A DNA stretch of 64,000 nt from Paenibacillus puerhi. GTDB taxonomy: Bacteria; Bacillota; Bacilli; Paenibacillales; NBRC-103111. The position numbers and the translations under genes were made by a program. Each line of letters starts with the position of its first letter. Positions within the stretch are counted from its first letter, which is position 1. Shown here piece by piece: positions 8,400-16,177 of the stretch. The notes below the pieces were generated by a model, which was not told the DNA's origin, did no database searches, and saw only the letters and a list, made by a program, of their open reading frames with translations. The stretch covers positions 1 through 64,000 of the forward strand of contig NZ_WUWM01000013.1 of assembly GCF_009846885.1 (NCBI RefSeq), written 5' to 3'.

Positions 8400-9500
8400 A
8401 TGACATTACGTTTTGATTTTGGACCCGAGGGGACAGCAGCGGACGGATATGTAAAAGTGACTGCGACTGACCTGTATCATTCCGGTAAGGGGTATGGATT
8501 TACCGATTGCTCTAGGGTTTCTGCTGACAGAAGAGAAGAAACTCGGCTAACGGGAGATTTTTGTATTCCTTTTGGCACCTCCTTCCTGGCTGATGTAGAA
8601 GATGGGAACTACATTGTGACCGTGACCATGGGAGACACCTTCGCCCCAACCGATACAACGGTAAAAACAAACGGTGAGCGCCTTGTGCTGCGGAACGTAA
8701 ATACGGTAGAGGGTCAATATGTCCGGGAAAGGTTTGCTGTAAATGTACTCGGCGGACAATTGAAGCTGAGCTTCAAGGGAACAGCTCCTCGCATCAATGC
8801 ACTGGAAATCACCCCGTCCCACGAGCAGATCACCTTATTTCTTGCCGGAGATTCAACCGTAACCGATTCCAGCGAAGAAGGATTTCCTTTCTCCGGCTGG
8901 GGCCAGATGCTTCAGTGCTTCTTCAAGCATGATGTGGCCGTAGCTAACCATGCCAAGGGAGGACGCAGCTCCAAGAGCTTTATCTCCGAAGGGCGGCTTG
9001 CGCTCATCGACGAAGAGCTTAAGGAAGGCGACTTTCTGTTCATTCAGTTCGGCCATAACGATCAGAAGGCGGACCCGGAGCGGCATACCGACCCTACGAC
9101 TACTTACCCCGAGCATCTTCGCCAATATATTGCGGCTGCCCGCTCGAAGAAGGCGAACCCTGTACTCGTAACCTCGGTACACCGCCGTTACTTTGACGCT
9201 GAGGGGAAGGTAGAGAATACTCACGGTTCTTATTTGGATGCCGTCAGACAGCTGGCTGAGGAGGAAGGGGTTCCGCTGATCGATTTGGCTGACAAGAGCA
9301 AGCGGCTGTTCGAGGAGCTGGGACCGGAAGAAACCAAATCCATCTTCCTCTGGGGCAGTCCCGGAGAATGGAAGAGTCGTTCATCGGGGGTAGCTGACAA
9401 CACACATTTTCAGGAGCGCGGCGGTCTGCGGGTTGCCGAACTGGTCGTGCAGGGCATCCGGGAGAATCGTATGCAGAACCTGATTATGTATCTGAGATAA
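8400..9500 (+). CDS. CE12 rhamnogalacturonan acetylesterase (SGNH hydrolase)
   Basis: The 366-residue protein has an N-terminal beta-sandwich of about 140 residues followed by the SGNH esterase domain: AGDST with Ser152, the GGRSS oxyanion segment, FGHND, and a C-terminal Asp/His pair (Asp333, His336 in DNTHF). This is the CE12 pattern of Bacillus RhgT/YesT enzymes that deacetylate rhamnogalacturonan I. The ATG at 8400 has GGAGG seven bases upstream; an earlier in-frame start at 8355 has none. No signal peptide is visible. It is followed nine bases later by the ribosome site of the GH105 gene, so both are one unit for deacetylating and cleaving rhamnogalacturonan oligomers. Confidence 0.88.
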   Translation: MTLRFDFGPEGTAADGYVKVTATDLYHSGKGYGFTDCSRVSADRREETRLTGDFCIPFGTSFLADVEDGNYIVTVTMGDTFAPTDTTVKTNGERLVLRNVNTVEGQYVRERFAVNVLGGQLKLSFKGTAPRINALEITPSHEQITLFLAGDSTVTDSSEEGFPFSGWGQMLQCFFKHDVAVANHAKGGRSSKSFISEGRLALIDEELKEGDFLFIQFGHNDQKADPERHTDPTTTYPEHLRQYIAAARSKKANPVLVTSVHRRYFDAEGKVENTHGSYLDAVRQLAEEEGVPLIDLADKSKRLFEELGPEETKSIFLWGSPGEWKSRSSGVADNTHFQERGGLRVAELVVQGIRENRMQNLIMYLR

Positions 9501-9518
9501 AGTAGGAGGATGGCTGCC

Positions 9519-10544
9519 ATGCGCAGATTTGAATTTGATGAGAATGAAGTGAAGGAGCTTATAGACCGGGTTGTCCACCGGACCATGAGCATGGATTTCA
9601 CATGGAACTGGTCATGCGGGGTGGCCTATTACGGCATATGCAAAGCCTGGGAAGTAACCCGCAAGCAAGAATATATTGATTTTCTGGTCAAGTGGGTGGA
9701 TGAGTATCTGGAGCTTGGGTTGCCTCCGCTGATGGTCAATGCTTGCGCCATGGGGCATACCATGCTGACGCTGCATGAGGCGACAGGCGATTCTAGGTAT
9801 CTGGACCTGGCCGTGAAGAAGGCGGAGTATCTCCGCAACGACGCCATCCGCTTCGGTGAAGGGGTATTCCAGCATACCGTATCTTCGAAAAATGATTTTC
9901 CGGAACAGGCATGGGCGGATACGCTGTTCATGGCGGCCTACTTCCTGCTTCGCCTTGGTTATAAAGTGGACAACAAAGCCTATATCGAGGACGCACTGAA
10001 CCAATATTATTGGCATGAGGAATACCTGCAGGATATGAAGACGAACCTGTTCTATCATGCTTGGGATAATGTGAGACAGGATCATCTGTCGGCCATCTAC
10101 TGGGGCCGGGCCAATGCATGGGCCTCTTATACCATGGCGCAAGCCTCCAAGATGCTGAATCCGTTCATGCCCATGTGGATGCAGATCGGCGGCGCTCTCA
10201 GCGATCAATTGAGCGCACTGGTCCGGCTGCAGTCACAGGAAGGACTGTGGCGGACGGTGTTGGATGATGACACCTCTTATCTGGAAACCTCCGCTTCCGC
10301 AGGCATCGCTGCCGCCTTGGTAGTCAAGGGCCATCCGCTGCACGAGCAGGCCATTGCTAAAGCGTATGAAGGAATTGTAGCCCAGATCGATGATGACGGT
10401 TCGGTTCGGAAGGTGTCAGCGGGAACAGCCGTGATGTATTCTGCAGAAGATTACAAGGCTATCTCCACCAAAAGAATTCAGGGTTGGGGGCAAGGACTGA
10501 CACTGGCGTTTCTGGTGTCGTTGCTCCAGCGCCAGGGAGAATAG
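9519..10544 (+). CDS. GH105 unsaturated rhamnogalacturonyl hydrolase
   Basis: The 341-residue (alpha/alpha)6-barrel protein resembles YteR/YesR. These enzymes hydrate the unsaturated uronic acid left by pectate or rhamnogalacturonan lyases and so release it. The conserved segment FPEQAWADTLFM carries the catalytic Asp, and GRANAWASY and the C-terminal GTAVMYSAEDYKAI are further family hallmarks. The ATG at 9519 is preferred over 9510 because AGGAGG ends at 9509, which leaves nine bases. There is no signal peptide, so it acts in the cytoplasm on imported disaccharides. It pairs with the CE12 gene upstream. Confidence 0.9.
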   Translation: MRRFEFDENEVKELIDRVVHRTMSMDFTWNWSCGVAYYGICKAWEVTRKQEYIDFLVKWVDEYLELGLPPLMVNACAMGHTMLTLHEATGDSRYLDLAVKKAEYLRNDAIRFGEGVFQHTVSSKNDFPEQAWADTLFMAAYFLLRLGYKVDNKAYIEDALNQYYWHEEYLQDMKTNLFYHAWDNVRQDHLSAIYWGRANAWASYTMAQASKMLNPFMPMWMQIGGALSDQLSALVRLQSQEGLWRTVLDDDTSYLETSASAGIAAALVVKGHPLHEQAIAKAYEGIVAQIDDDGSVRKVSAGTAVMYSAEDYKAISTKRIQGWGQGLTLAFLVSLLQRQGE

Positions 10545-10563
10545 AGCATACAGATTGTACAGG

Positions 10564-10613
10564 CGCCTCATAGTTCCGTAAATCCAACGCCGATTTGGCG
10601 GAAATATGAGGCG
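10564..10613 (+). terminator. Stem-loop after GH105 gene
   Basis: CGCCTCATA and TATGAGGCG form a perfect nine-base outer stem around a second small hairpin (CGCC/GGCG). The following sequence is T-rich but not a clean T run, so termination is likely but not certain. Confidence 0.45.
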
Positions 10614-11109
10614 TTTGAGTTTAAAACGAGACTCCAATTACCGGTGCAACGAAAATCCTGGACCGGGACGGGGATCTGTCTTCGGCTTATACATTAAACC
10701 ATCAGCACAGACACTGAAGATTGACATAACGGGCAAGAAGAACGGCACCTATGTTTACAAAGGTGAGTTGCTCAATGCGTACGGCTCTACAACAAGCGAT
10801 CCGTTGACCGTGACCGTAACGGACGCTGCGCCAGGTCAGCCCGTTCTCTCCCAAGATAATTGGGACGGAGACGGCAACTACAAGGTCACCATGAATATGT
10901 GGTGGGGAACGAATGCTACTCGTTATGATCTTTACGAAAACGGAATCCTAGTTGATTCCCAGACGCTGAGCGCCCATACTCCTGGAGCCCAATCTACAAA
11001 ATCTCTTATCAATGATAAGGTTAAGGGAGTTTATGAGTACAAGGCTGTATTGAGCAATCCTGCGGGAGAGACGGTAAGTTCCACTATTACTGTACAAGTC
11101 CGTCAATAA
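10606..11109 (+). pseudogene. C-terminal fragment of a secreted enzyme: two fibronectin/chitinase-type domains
   Basis: From about 10690 the frame encodes an Ig/fibronectin-like repeat (NGTYVYKGELLNAYGST) and a second domain with the sequence VLSQDNWDGDGNYKVTMNMW and NATRYDLYENG, typical of the accessory domain of Paenibacillus chitinases and related exo-enzymes. The first 25 or so residues look unrelated, and there is no ribosome site or signal peptide. It is therefore the tail of a larger extracellular enzyme whose catalytic part has been lost. It ends with TAA just before a perfect inverted repeat. Confidence 0.6.
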
Positions 11110-11117
11110 CCAGGTTT

Positions 11118-11152
11118 GAGGGTGTTCCAAAAGTAATGTTTGGAACACCCTC
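11118..11152 (+). terminator. Perfect 14-bp inverted repeat, terminator-like or IS-end-like
   Basis: GAGGGTGTTCCAAA and TTTGGAACACCCTC flank a seven-base loop. There is no T run. The arm resembles the terminal repeat of the IS1182-type element at 44536 (AGAGGGTGTCCCAAAAG), so it may be a relic of two opposed IS ends rather than a terminator. Confidence 0.45.
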
Positions 11153-11188
11153 GTCAACAAAACAAGGTGGTATTTAGAAGAAATCAAG

Positions 11189-11217
11189 GTGCTAGGCAGC
11201 CTGTTCTCGCCTAGCAC
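11189..11217. repeat. Nine-base perfect hairpin
   Basis: GTGCTAGGC and GCCTAGCAC surround an 11-base loop in a gene-free stretch. Its role is unknown. It might be part of a decayed mobile element. Confidence 0.4.
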
Positions 11218-11228
11218 GAGGTGCGTTT

Positions 11229-11444
11229 CGAATTCTAATCAATTCTGAAACAACAATAACGGAGCCACGCTTAAGCTTCAACGAAATGATCACTCGGATC
11301 CAGGACTTCATCGGCAACTCCGACTGGGTATTCAGCGAGGGCACGGATAGTATCGGTTATGGCACGCACTTCGACTCTGCTTGCCGGCGGTTGTTGGGCC
11401 AAAGGTATGCGAAAAAAAAGATGATGAAGATGTTGAATACTTAG
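11229..11444 (+). other. Unrecognised ORF fragment before the GDSL gene
   Basis: An open frame reads TEPRLSFNEMITRIQDFIGN then DSIGYGTHFDSACRRLLG and ends at TAG 11442. It looks like real protein sequence, but I do not recognise the family, and it has no ribosome site. A gene remnant is most likely, in line with the other debris nearby. Confidence 0.3.
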
Positions 11445-11478
11445 AATTATGTAGATATTCTGGAAGGAGAAAACATGA

Positions 11479-12165
11479 ATGAGAAAGTTATTTGTCTTTG
11501 GTGACAGTATTTCGATCAAATATGGCCCCTACTTGAAAGGGATGGTCGAAAATAGCTTCCATTATGATCGTAAGCGGGGAGAAGAGCAGGCATTGGCAGA
11601 TTTGGACAATCCCGTCGGCGCGAATGGTGGGGACAGCAATATGGTTCTGGAATATTTGAAAGGGGAACGAGACAGGGGAGTGCGCTATGACCTGTTGTTG
11701 CTCAACTGCGGGCTACACGATATCAAAACCCAACTGGTTACGGGCATGAAGCAAGTACCTGTGAATCAGTACCGAGATAATCTTGAAAAGATTGTTCTTA
11801 TAGCCCGAGAGACGGCACAAACTTTGATTTGGGTCCGTACGACAGATGCTTTGGAGGAAATTCATAATACCAGAGCGACAACAACATTTCATCGTTTTCA
11901 TGAAGATGTAGTAGCCTATAATGCCGTCGCGGACGAAATAATGAACAATCAAGGGGTTTCTATGGTTGATCTTTATTCATTCACCCGGATCTTCGGCGCA
12001 AGTGCATATTGTGATCATGTACATTTTAAGGAGGAAATACGATGCTTGCAAGCAGCATATATTGCGGGTTTCTTGGAAAAATATAGGTTGAAATCTGCCG
12101 AAATCCCAGCCGTATCAAGTAATTCGGAAATCGGCATATCAACAGAAACAAATCGATTGTTTTGA
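11479..12165 (+). CDS. SGNH/GDSL-type hydrolase
   Basis: The 228-residue protein begins with FVFGDSIS (nucleophile Ser10) and has block-like GGDSN, NCGLHD and a C-terminal DHVHF with the Asp/His pair. These are the four SGNH blocks of acyl and acetyl esterases. The start ATG 11479 follows AAGGAG by nine bases. An overlapping ATG at 11475 gives only a short frame. The last 25 residues are low in structure and rich in Ser. There is no signal peptide. Next to CE12 and GH105 genes it probably removes ester groups from pectin oligosaccharides, but the substrate is not shown by sequence. Confidence 0.8.
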   Translation: MRKLFVFGDSISIKYGPYLKGMVENSFHYDRKRGEEQALADLDNPVGANGGDSNMVLEYLKGERDRGVRYDLLLLNCGLHDIKTQLVTGMKQVPVNQYRDNLEKIVLIARETAQTLIWVRTTDALEEIHNTRATTTFHRFHEDVVAYNAVADEIMNNQGVSMVDLYSFTRIFGASAYCDHVHFKEEIRCLQAAYIAGFLEKYRLKSAEIPAVSSNSEIGISTETNRLF

Positions 12166-12251
12166 GCACAATGTTCTGGGTATAGTGTGGTTACATTGAC
12201 TATATTTGATTATAGCCTTCAGTGAATGGTAAGTGGTATTCTAGCTCTTTA

Positions 12252-12462
12252 ACGCGTATGGTCAAAGAGATCTTAGATCGTTTTGCGAGAGGATTCATCC
12301 TAAGGAAGGGTATTCCTTCCTTATTGTTAATTGTAAGGATGAGCTTCCGTTATCAGGCATGGGTTCGGGAAATCTGATCAGGCTTCACGATTTCGCTCCT
12401 ACTTTCGGCTTATTACGTAATATCCAATTCAAAGACGGCAAAATTGCATACGGTCGGCGGAC
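12252..12462 (+). other. Unrecognised open frame fragment
   Basis: The frame reads LFNAYGQRDLRSFCERIHPK then GYSFLIVNCKDELPLSGMGS and LIRLHDFAPTFGLLRN. It runs directly into the CE12 remnant. It has no start codon context and I cannot assign a family. It may be a remnant of a gene disrupted by the insertion of the CE12 tail. Confidence 0.3.
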
Positions 12463-12699
12463 GAAAGCGTGCCGCTCATCGATTTGGCCAAGTCGAGTAA
12501 AGCGCTGATCGAACAGTGGGGACCGGAGGCGACGAAGAAACTGTACTTGTAGCTTGCGCCCGGAGAGTTTATGAATTTTTCAAACAGCGTCGAGGATAAT
12601 AAGCATTTTCAGTAGCAGGGCGGCATTGAAGTTGCCAAGCTTGTCTACGAAGATCTTAAGGCCCTCAAGCTGCAGCTGCTAATGCTGTTTTTACGATAA
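12463..12699 (+). pseudogene. CE12 acetylesterase C-terminal remnant with two in-frame stops
   Basis: The frame ESVPLIDLAKSSKALIEQWG matches GVPLIDLADKSKRLFEELG of the intact CE12 protein at 8400. Amber codons at 12550 and 12613 interrupt it. The second stop falls just after the catalytic-histidine segment DNKHFQ. The N-terminal and nucleophile part is absent. This is an old copy, more diverged than the intact gene. Confidence 0.75.
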
Positions 12700-12738
12700 T
12701 TAATTTTCCAGTGGCTCAACATAAATGATTACATAGTA

Positions 12739-12771
12739 CAGTCCGAATCTTCTAAGATTCGGACTGTTTTT
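12739..12771 (+). terminator. Strong rho-independent terminator
   Basis: CAGTCCGAATCTT pairs perfectly with AAGATTCGGACTG, followed by TTTTTG. It closes the first pectin region. Confidence 0.8.
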
Positions 12772-13265
12772 GCTACGAACGAAGATAGTATATAGTACTT
12801 CACAATCTATGTGTTAGTTGATTTGAAAGGACGGAATTTTACATGCAAAAATCGGTTTTTCCATTCAGCACCGTGATACAACGTGATACGATTCATTCTA
12901 TCAGAACGAAGGTTTGCTGGAATAGCGTGCTTGTGAATTTAGGAGAATAAGTGTTGTAAATTGACATGGTTATTTTTGAAAGTGTTCTCTTGCCCTGGCG
13001 TGAACATCTTACACTTTAAATGAGGAATCATCCTGGACAGGCTGGTTCTTCCTCATTTTATCTAAGCAAATGGGGTATACCGATGATTAGTAATCTTTGT
13101 GCTTTTTTTATTCATCTAATAATTGAGGAAATGCATATATCAAACGAGATCTATTTTAGGAATATTGATCAATTCTAAAATATCAAAAGACAGTATTTTT
13201 TTTAGTATTAAAATAATAATTTTAGATAATACTAGTGATAGATTCATAGAGAGGAGATTTTTAAT
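12772..13265. other. Gene-free AT-rich stretch
   Basis: I see no coding frame with a ribosome site in this stretch. It holds one terminator-like hairpin at 13018-13060. The part from 13100 on is very rich in A and T and leads to the small ORF at 13266. Confidence 0.5.
13018..13060 (+). terminator. Terminator-like hairpin
   Basis: AAATGAGGAA and TTCCTCATTT form a ten-base perfect stem with a 21-base loop and a TTTTA tail. No complete gene ends just before it. Confidence 0.5.
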
Positions 13266-13520
13266 ATGGAAAAATCAGCACCAAAAGATTTAAAAGCTAG
13301 TTTTGCAAAGGTGACACCAAAAGGAATTTTATTTTTGGGTATTAGGTTCTCTTGTATACGGGCTATTCGAGAGCAATGGTTTGAAAAAGCGATGAATGAG
13401 AAGGGGTGGAGGATTAAAGTTTACTATTATGAAGACAATGCATCAAATATTTTTATATTAAATACGGAGGAGGAATCCTTAGATATTTGTAATGCAATTA
13501 ATGCGAGCGATTTCCCCTGA
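13266..13520 (+). CDS. Hypothetical 84-residue protein
   Basis: The start is preceded by GAGGAG ten bases upstream. The product is basic at the N-terminus, has one mildly hydrophobic stretch (GILFLGIRF) and an acidic C-terminal half. It has no membrane segment, no cysteine pattern and no family I recognise. The gene and its surroundings are much richer in A and T than the flanking sugar genes, which suggests recent transfer together with the next two small ORFs and the TnsA remnant. Confidence 0.55.
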   Translation: MEKSAPKDLKASFAKVTPKGILFLGIRFSCIRAIREQWFEKAMNEKGWRIKVYYYEDNASNIFILNTEEESLDICNAINASDFP

Positions 13521-13684
13521 AGCAAGCTTGAACGATATTTCCAAAGTATTCAATTATTAATAGCTTTACGAAAGAAAAGCAAGCGCAGAACTATAAAGAA
13601 AATAAAGAAAGCAAAATGGAAGGGAGCGAGCGGCGAGAGTATTGAACAATAAGCTGTAGAATTAATACCGGGAGGGGAATAAAC

Positions 13685-14060
13685 TTGGAAGAACTTTTAG
13701 AAGGGCTAGATAGGATACTAAGAACTTGCAATGCAAACATAGAAAGAAATAATAAGTATCATGATTTCCCTTTCACTCAAAACTGCGATCATTACTATCA
13801 ATTAATTCTATTACAACAAAACTTCGAAAGTCGATAGAAAAGTATAAGAAGATCCGAATGGGACCTCTAATGTATAGACGAAGTAAAGATTTCAAAAGAA
13901 TAATTGACGCTAAGAAAAAAGGGGGGCTCCTGGATTTATAACGAAGGCAACTGAAGAAGAAATATTAGCATACATAAAAACGCTGGAATGGAGTGTTGAG
14001 GAACTTGAAGGACAACTCTACAGTTCTAGTATAAAGAGAGAATATATGATAAATAAATAG
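13685..14060 (+). pseudogene. Small hypothetical protein gene with two frameshifts
   Basis: A TTG start at 13685 follows GGGAGGGG by seven bases and gives MEELLEGLDRILRTCNANIE and on to a stop at 13835. A second frame takes over (SIEKYKKIRMGPLMYRRSKD). After a run of A and G near 13920, a third frame continues with FITKATEEEILAYIKTLEW to a TAG at 14058. The charge and helix pattern is continuous across the shifts, so this was probably one protein of about 125 residues. The family is unknown. Confidence 0.45.
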
Positions 14061-14133
14061 TCTGAATATTGAAAACGTATATATAGTATAGTAACATCCA
14101 ATGTATAACTAGATGTATTGAAAGGGGGCTTTT

Positions 14134-14289
14134 ATGATCGAGAGTAGTTCAATTCAATCATTAATTAAACGTTGGATAAAGGAAGGTAAAGGTCAGGGCT
14201 CCGGTGTAAAATATAAACCTTGGTTTACAGCAAAACAGGTATCTTCCAGAGGAAGAACTTTTAGGCCTAAAGGAATAAAACAGACTTGA
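14134..14289 (+). pseudogene. TnsA-type transposase N-terminal remnant (Tn7-like)
   Basis: This 51-codon ORF has a good ribosome site (AAAGGGGG) and encodes LIKRWIKEGKGQGSGVKYKP then WFTAKQVSSRGRTFRPKGIK before a stop. The pattern W-x-EGxGQGxGxxYxPW with SRGRxxRxxGxK is what I know from the first 50 residues of Tn7-family TnsA endonucleases. The catalytic domain is missing. The ORF is either a relic of a Tn7-like element that once inserted here or a truncated protein kept for another reason. No TnsB, TnsC or clear Tn7 ends were found nearby. Confidence 0.6.
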
Positions 14290-14379
14290 ACCACGCTAGA
14301 TCATGTTGCAATTACTTTGTTACAATACCATTAAAATGATCAATCCAGCGTTTTAAGCGGCTGATAAAGGAGTGATGTC

Positions 14380-14529
14380 ATGAAAGAATCGATGAATAAC
14401 TGGACTATGAACCTGTTTTCAATATTTTTAAGTATCCCTAGAAGCATTCGTCTGCTTCTCTTATGGATTTGTATCTCCGTATTCTTCATTCTGGGATATA
14501 AGTATGATTGGTTTATTTTCCTTAGTTAG
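14380..14529 (+). CDS. Small single-pass membrane protein (49 residues)
   Basis: AAAGGAG lies seven bases before the ATG. The product is MKESMNNWTMNLFSIFLSIP and then a basic turn (RSIR) and a strongly hydrophobic segment LLLLWICISVFFILG. The gene ends 33 bases before a strong terminator. Function is unknown. The good ribosome site and terminator suggest it is expressed. Confidence 0.5.
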   Translation: MKESMNNWTMNLFSIFLSIPRSIRLLLLWICISVFFILGYKYDWFIFLS

Positions 14530-14562
14530 AGGAGCATCGCCGATGAGCAGGAAACGTGAATT

Positions 14563-14609
14563 CAATGAACAAGGAGCAGATTGCCGAGGCAACTGCTCCT
14601 TGTTCATTG
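14563..14609. terminator. Bidirectional terminator between small ORF and MocR gene
   Basis: CAATGAACAAGGAGCA pairs perfectly with TGCTCCTTGTTCATTG over a 15-base loop. It can serve both converging genes. Confidence 0.8.
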
Positions 14610-14633
14610 TTATTCAGTTAATTCTCCTTAAGA

Positions 14634-16076
14634 CTAAGGATCAAGAACTCGACGCAAGGCGGACGCGAATCTGGAAATACCGGGACCAATGTCCTCGGCC
14701 CTGGCTCTGGCGAAGGTGAACCGTACATACCCGGAATCCGAGCCGTAGACGCTGCCCGGGACGAAGACAACCCCGTGCCGGATCGCTTCTTCCAGCAGCC
14801 GATGATCCTGAACCTGGGCGTTGATTCTGCACCATAGGTGCAGGCCTCCTTGGGGGCCCGTAAACGTAACCAGTTCAGGCAGTTCGCGGTGAAGCGCCTC
14901 CATAACCAAGTCCCTCTTGAGTTGAAGATTCATCTGAAGGCGGTCCAGATGCGGCTGTATATAAGGGGATTTCAGGAAATGGGCAGCCAGCCTCTGAGGA
15001 ATGACGCTCAGGCCGAAATCCATCTGCTGCCGGGCGTCGGCTAACCGTTCGACGACGGGATTCGGCGCCACCATCCAGCCTACCCTCAGGCCGGAGGCTG
15101 CGATTTTGGAGAAAGAGCCGATATACAGCACCGATCCGACCGTGTCCATCGATTTGAGCGGCAGGGGCGGGAGTCCGTCGTAAGCGGTCAAGCCGAACGG
15201 ATCATCCTCGACCAGGGGGAGCCCGAGCTCGCTAGCCACCTCCAGCAGCTCCCTGCGCCGCTCGGGATCGAGCACCGTTCCCGTTGGATTTTGGAAGTTC
15301 GGGTTAACGAACACCATTTTGATCCGGTGCTTCCTGTACAGCATACGAATGTCGTCGGGACGTATTCCTTTATCGTCGACCGGCAACCGGAACAAGCGGA
15401 GCCCGGCAGATTGGAACATAGGCAGGGAATAACAGTACGAAGGATCCTCGATCGCCACCGCATCGCCGGGCGCCAACAAACATTGGGTTATTAAGTATAA
15501 CGACTGCTGGGAGCCTGACGTAATCAGAATGGACGAATCGGTCGTTTGAATGTTACGATAATGACTTAAAAATCCGACAAGCGCCTTCCGGAGCTGGACA
15601 AGCCCTTGGGGATTGTCATACCCGAGATGCTCGGTATAAGGATGCTCTAGAATAAGCCGGTTGAGCTCTGCCACCGGGGACAGGTCGGCGCTTAACTCCC
15701 CGCTGGCGAAGTCGATCAGCCGATTATCGGCCAGCAGCGCTTCACGAATCCGGCGAAGGAAGGCCAGATTGGGCAGGAAGCTGCCACCTTCCACATAGCG
15801 GTGCCAGTTCGGCGTATGCTTCGTAGTTACGCCCCATTTGAATTTACTGACCCGAGTCCCGCTCCCCATCTGACTTTCAATGATACCTAAGGAGCGAAGC
15901 TCGGAATAAGCGAGAATCACGGTGCTGCGGTTGACGCCGAGCTGGTCGGCCAGTTTTCGTTCGGACGGAAGCAGGCTTCCGGGCGGAAACTCGCCGTAAG
16001 CTATCCTTTTTTCTAGATCATCCGCGATTTGCTGATAGAGCGGCACTCCGCTCTCGCGGTCGGGCTTCCACATCAT
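14634..16076 (-). CDS. MocR/PdxR-type GntR regulator with aminotransferase domain
   Basis: The 480-residue protein has a GntR winged helix at residues 1-75 (SGVPLYQQIADDLEKRI, LPSERKLADQLGVNRSTV) and a fold-type I aminotransferase domain behind it. The lysine that binds pyridoxal phosphate lies in SFSKIAASGLRVGW. Such proteins sense PLP or an amino-compound aldimine and switch a divergent gene. Here the divergent gene, 101 bases away, is a BenE-like transporter. GGAGG lies seven bases before the first of two Met codons. Which ligand it senses cannot be read from sequence. Confidence 0.9.
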   Translation of the reverse strand: MMWKPDRESGVPLYQQIADDLEKRIAYGEFPPGSLLPSERKLADQLGVNRSTVILAYSELRSLGIIESQMGSGTRVSKFKWGVTTKHTPNWHRYVEGGSFLPNLAFLRRIREALLADNRLIDFASGELSADLSPVAELNRLILEHPYTEHLGYDNPQGLVQLRKALVGFLSHYRNIQTTDSSILITSGSQQSLYLITQCLLAPGDAVAIEDPSYCYSLPMFQSAGLRLFRLPVDDKGIRPDDIRMLYRKHRIKMVFVNPNFQNPTGTVLDPERRRELLEVASELGLPLVEDDPFGLTAYDGLPPLPLKSMDTVGSVLYIGSFSKIAASGLRVGWMVAPNPVVERLADARQQMDFGLSVIPQRLAAHFLKSPYIQPHLDRLQMNLQLKRDLVMEALHRELPELVTFTGPQGGLHLWCRINAQVQDHRLLEEAIRHGVVFVPGSVYGSDSGYVRFTFARARAEDIGPGISRFASALRRVLDP

Positions 16077-16177
16077 CGTTCATCCTCCGGCTTGTTTTGG
16101 TAGGGGAAGGTTCTTCGTTAACTATCTTAACATAGGCGGAACACAATACGAATCTTTGAGGATAAAGGAATGAGCTT

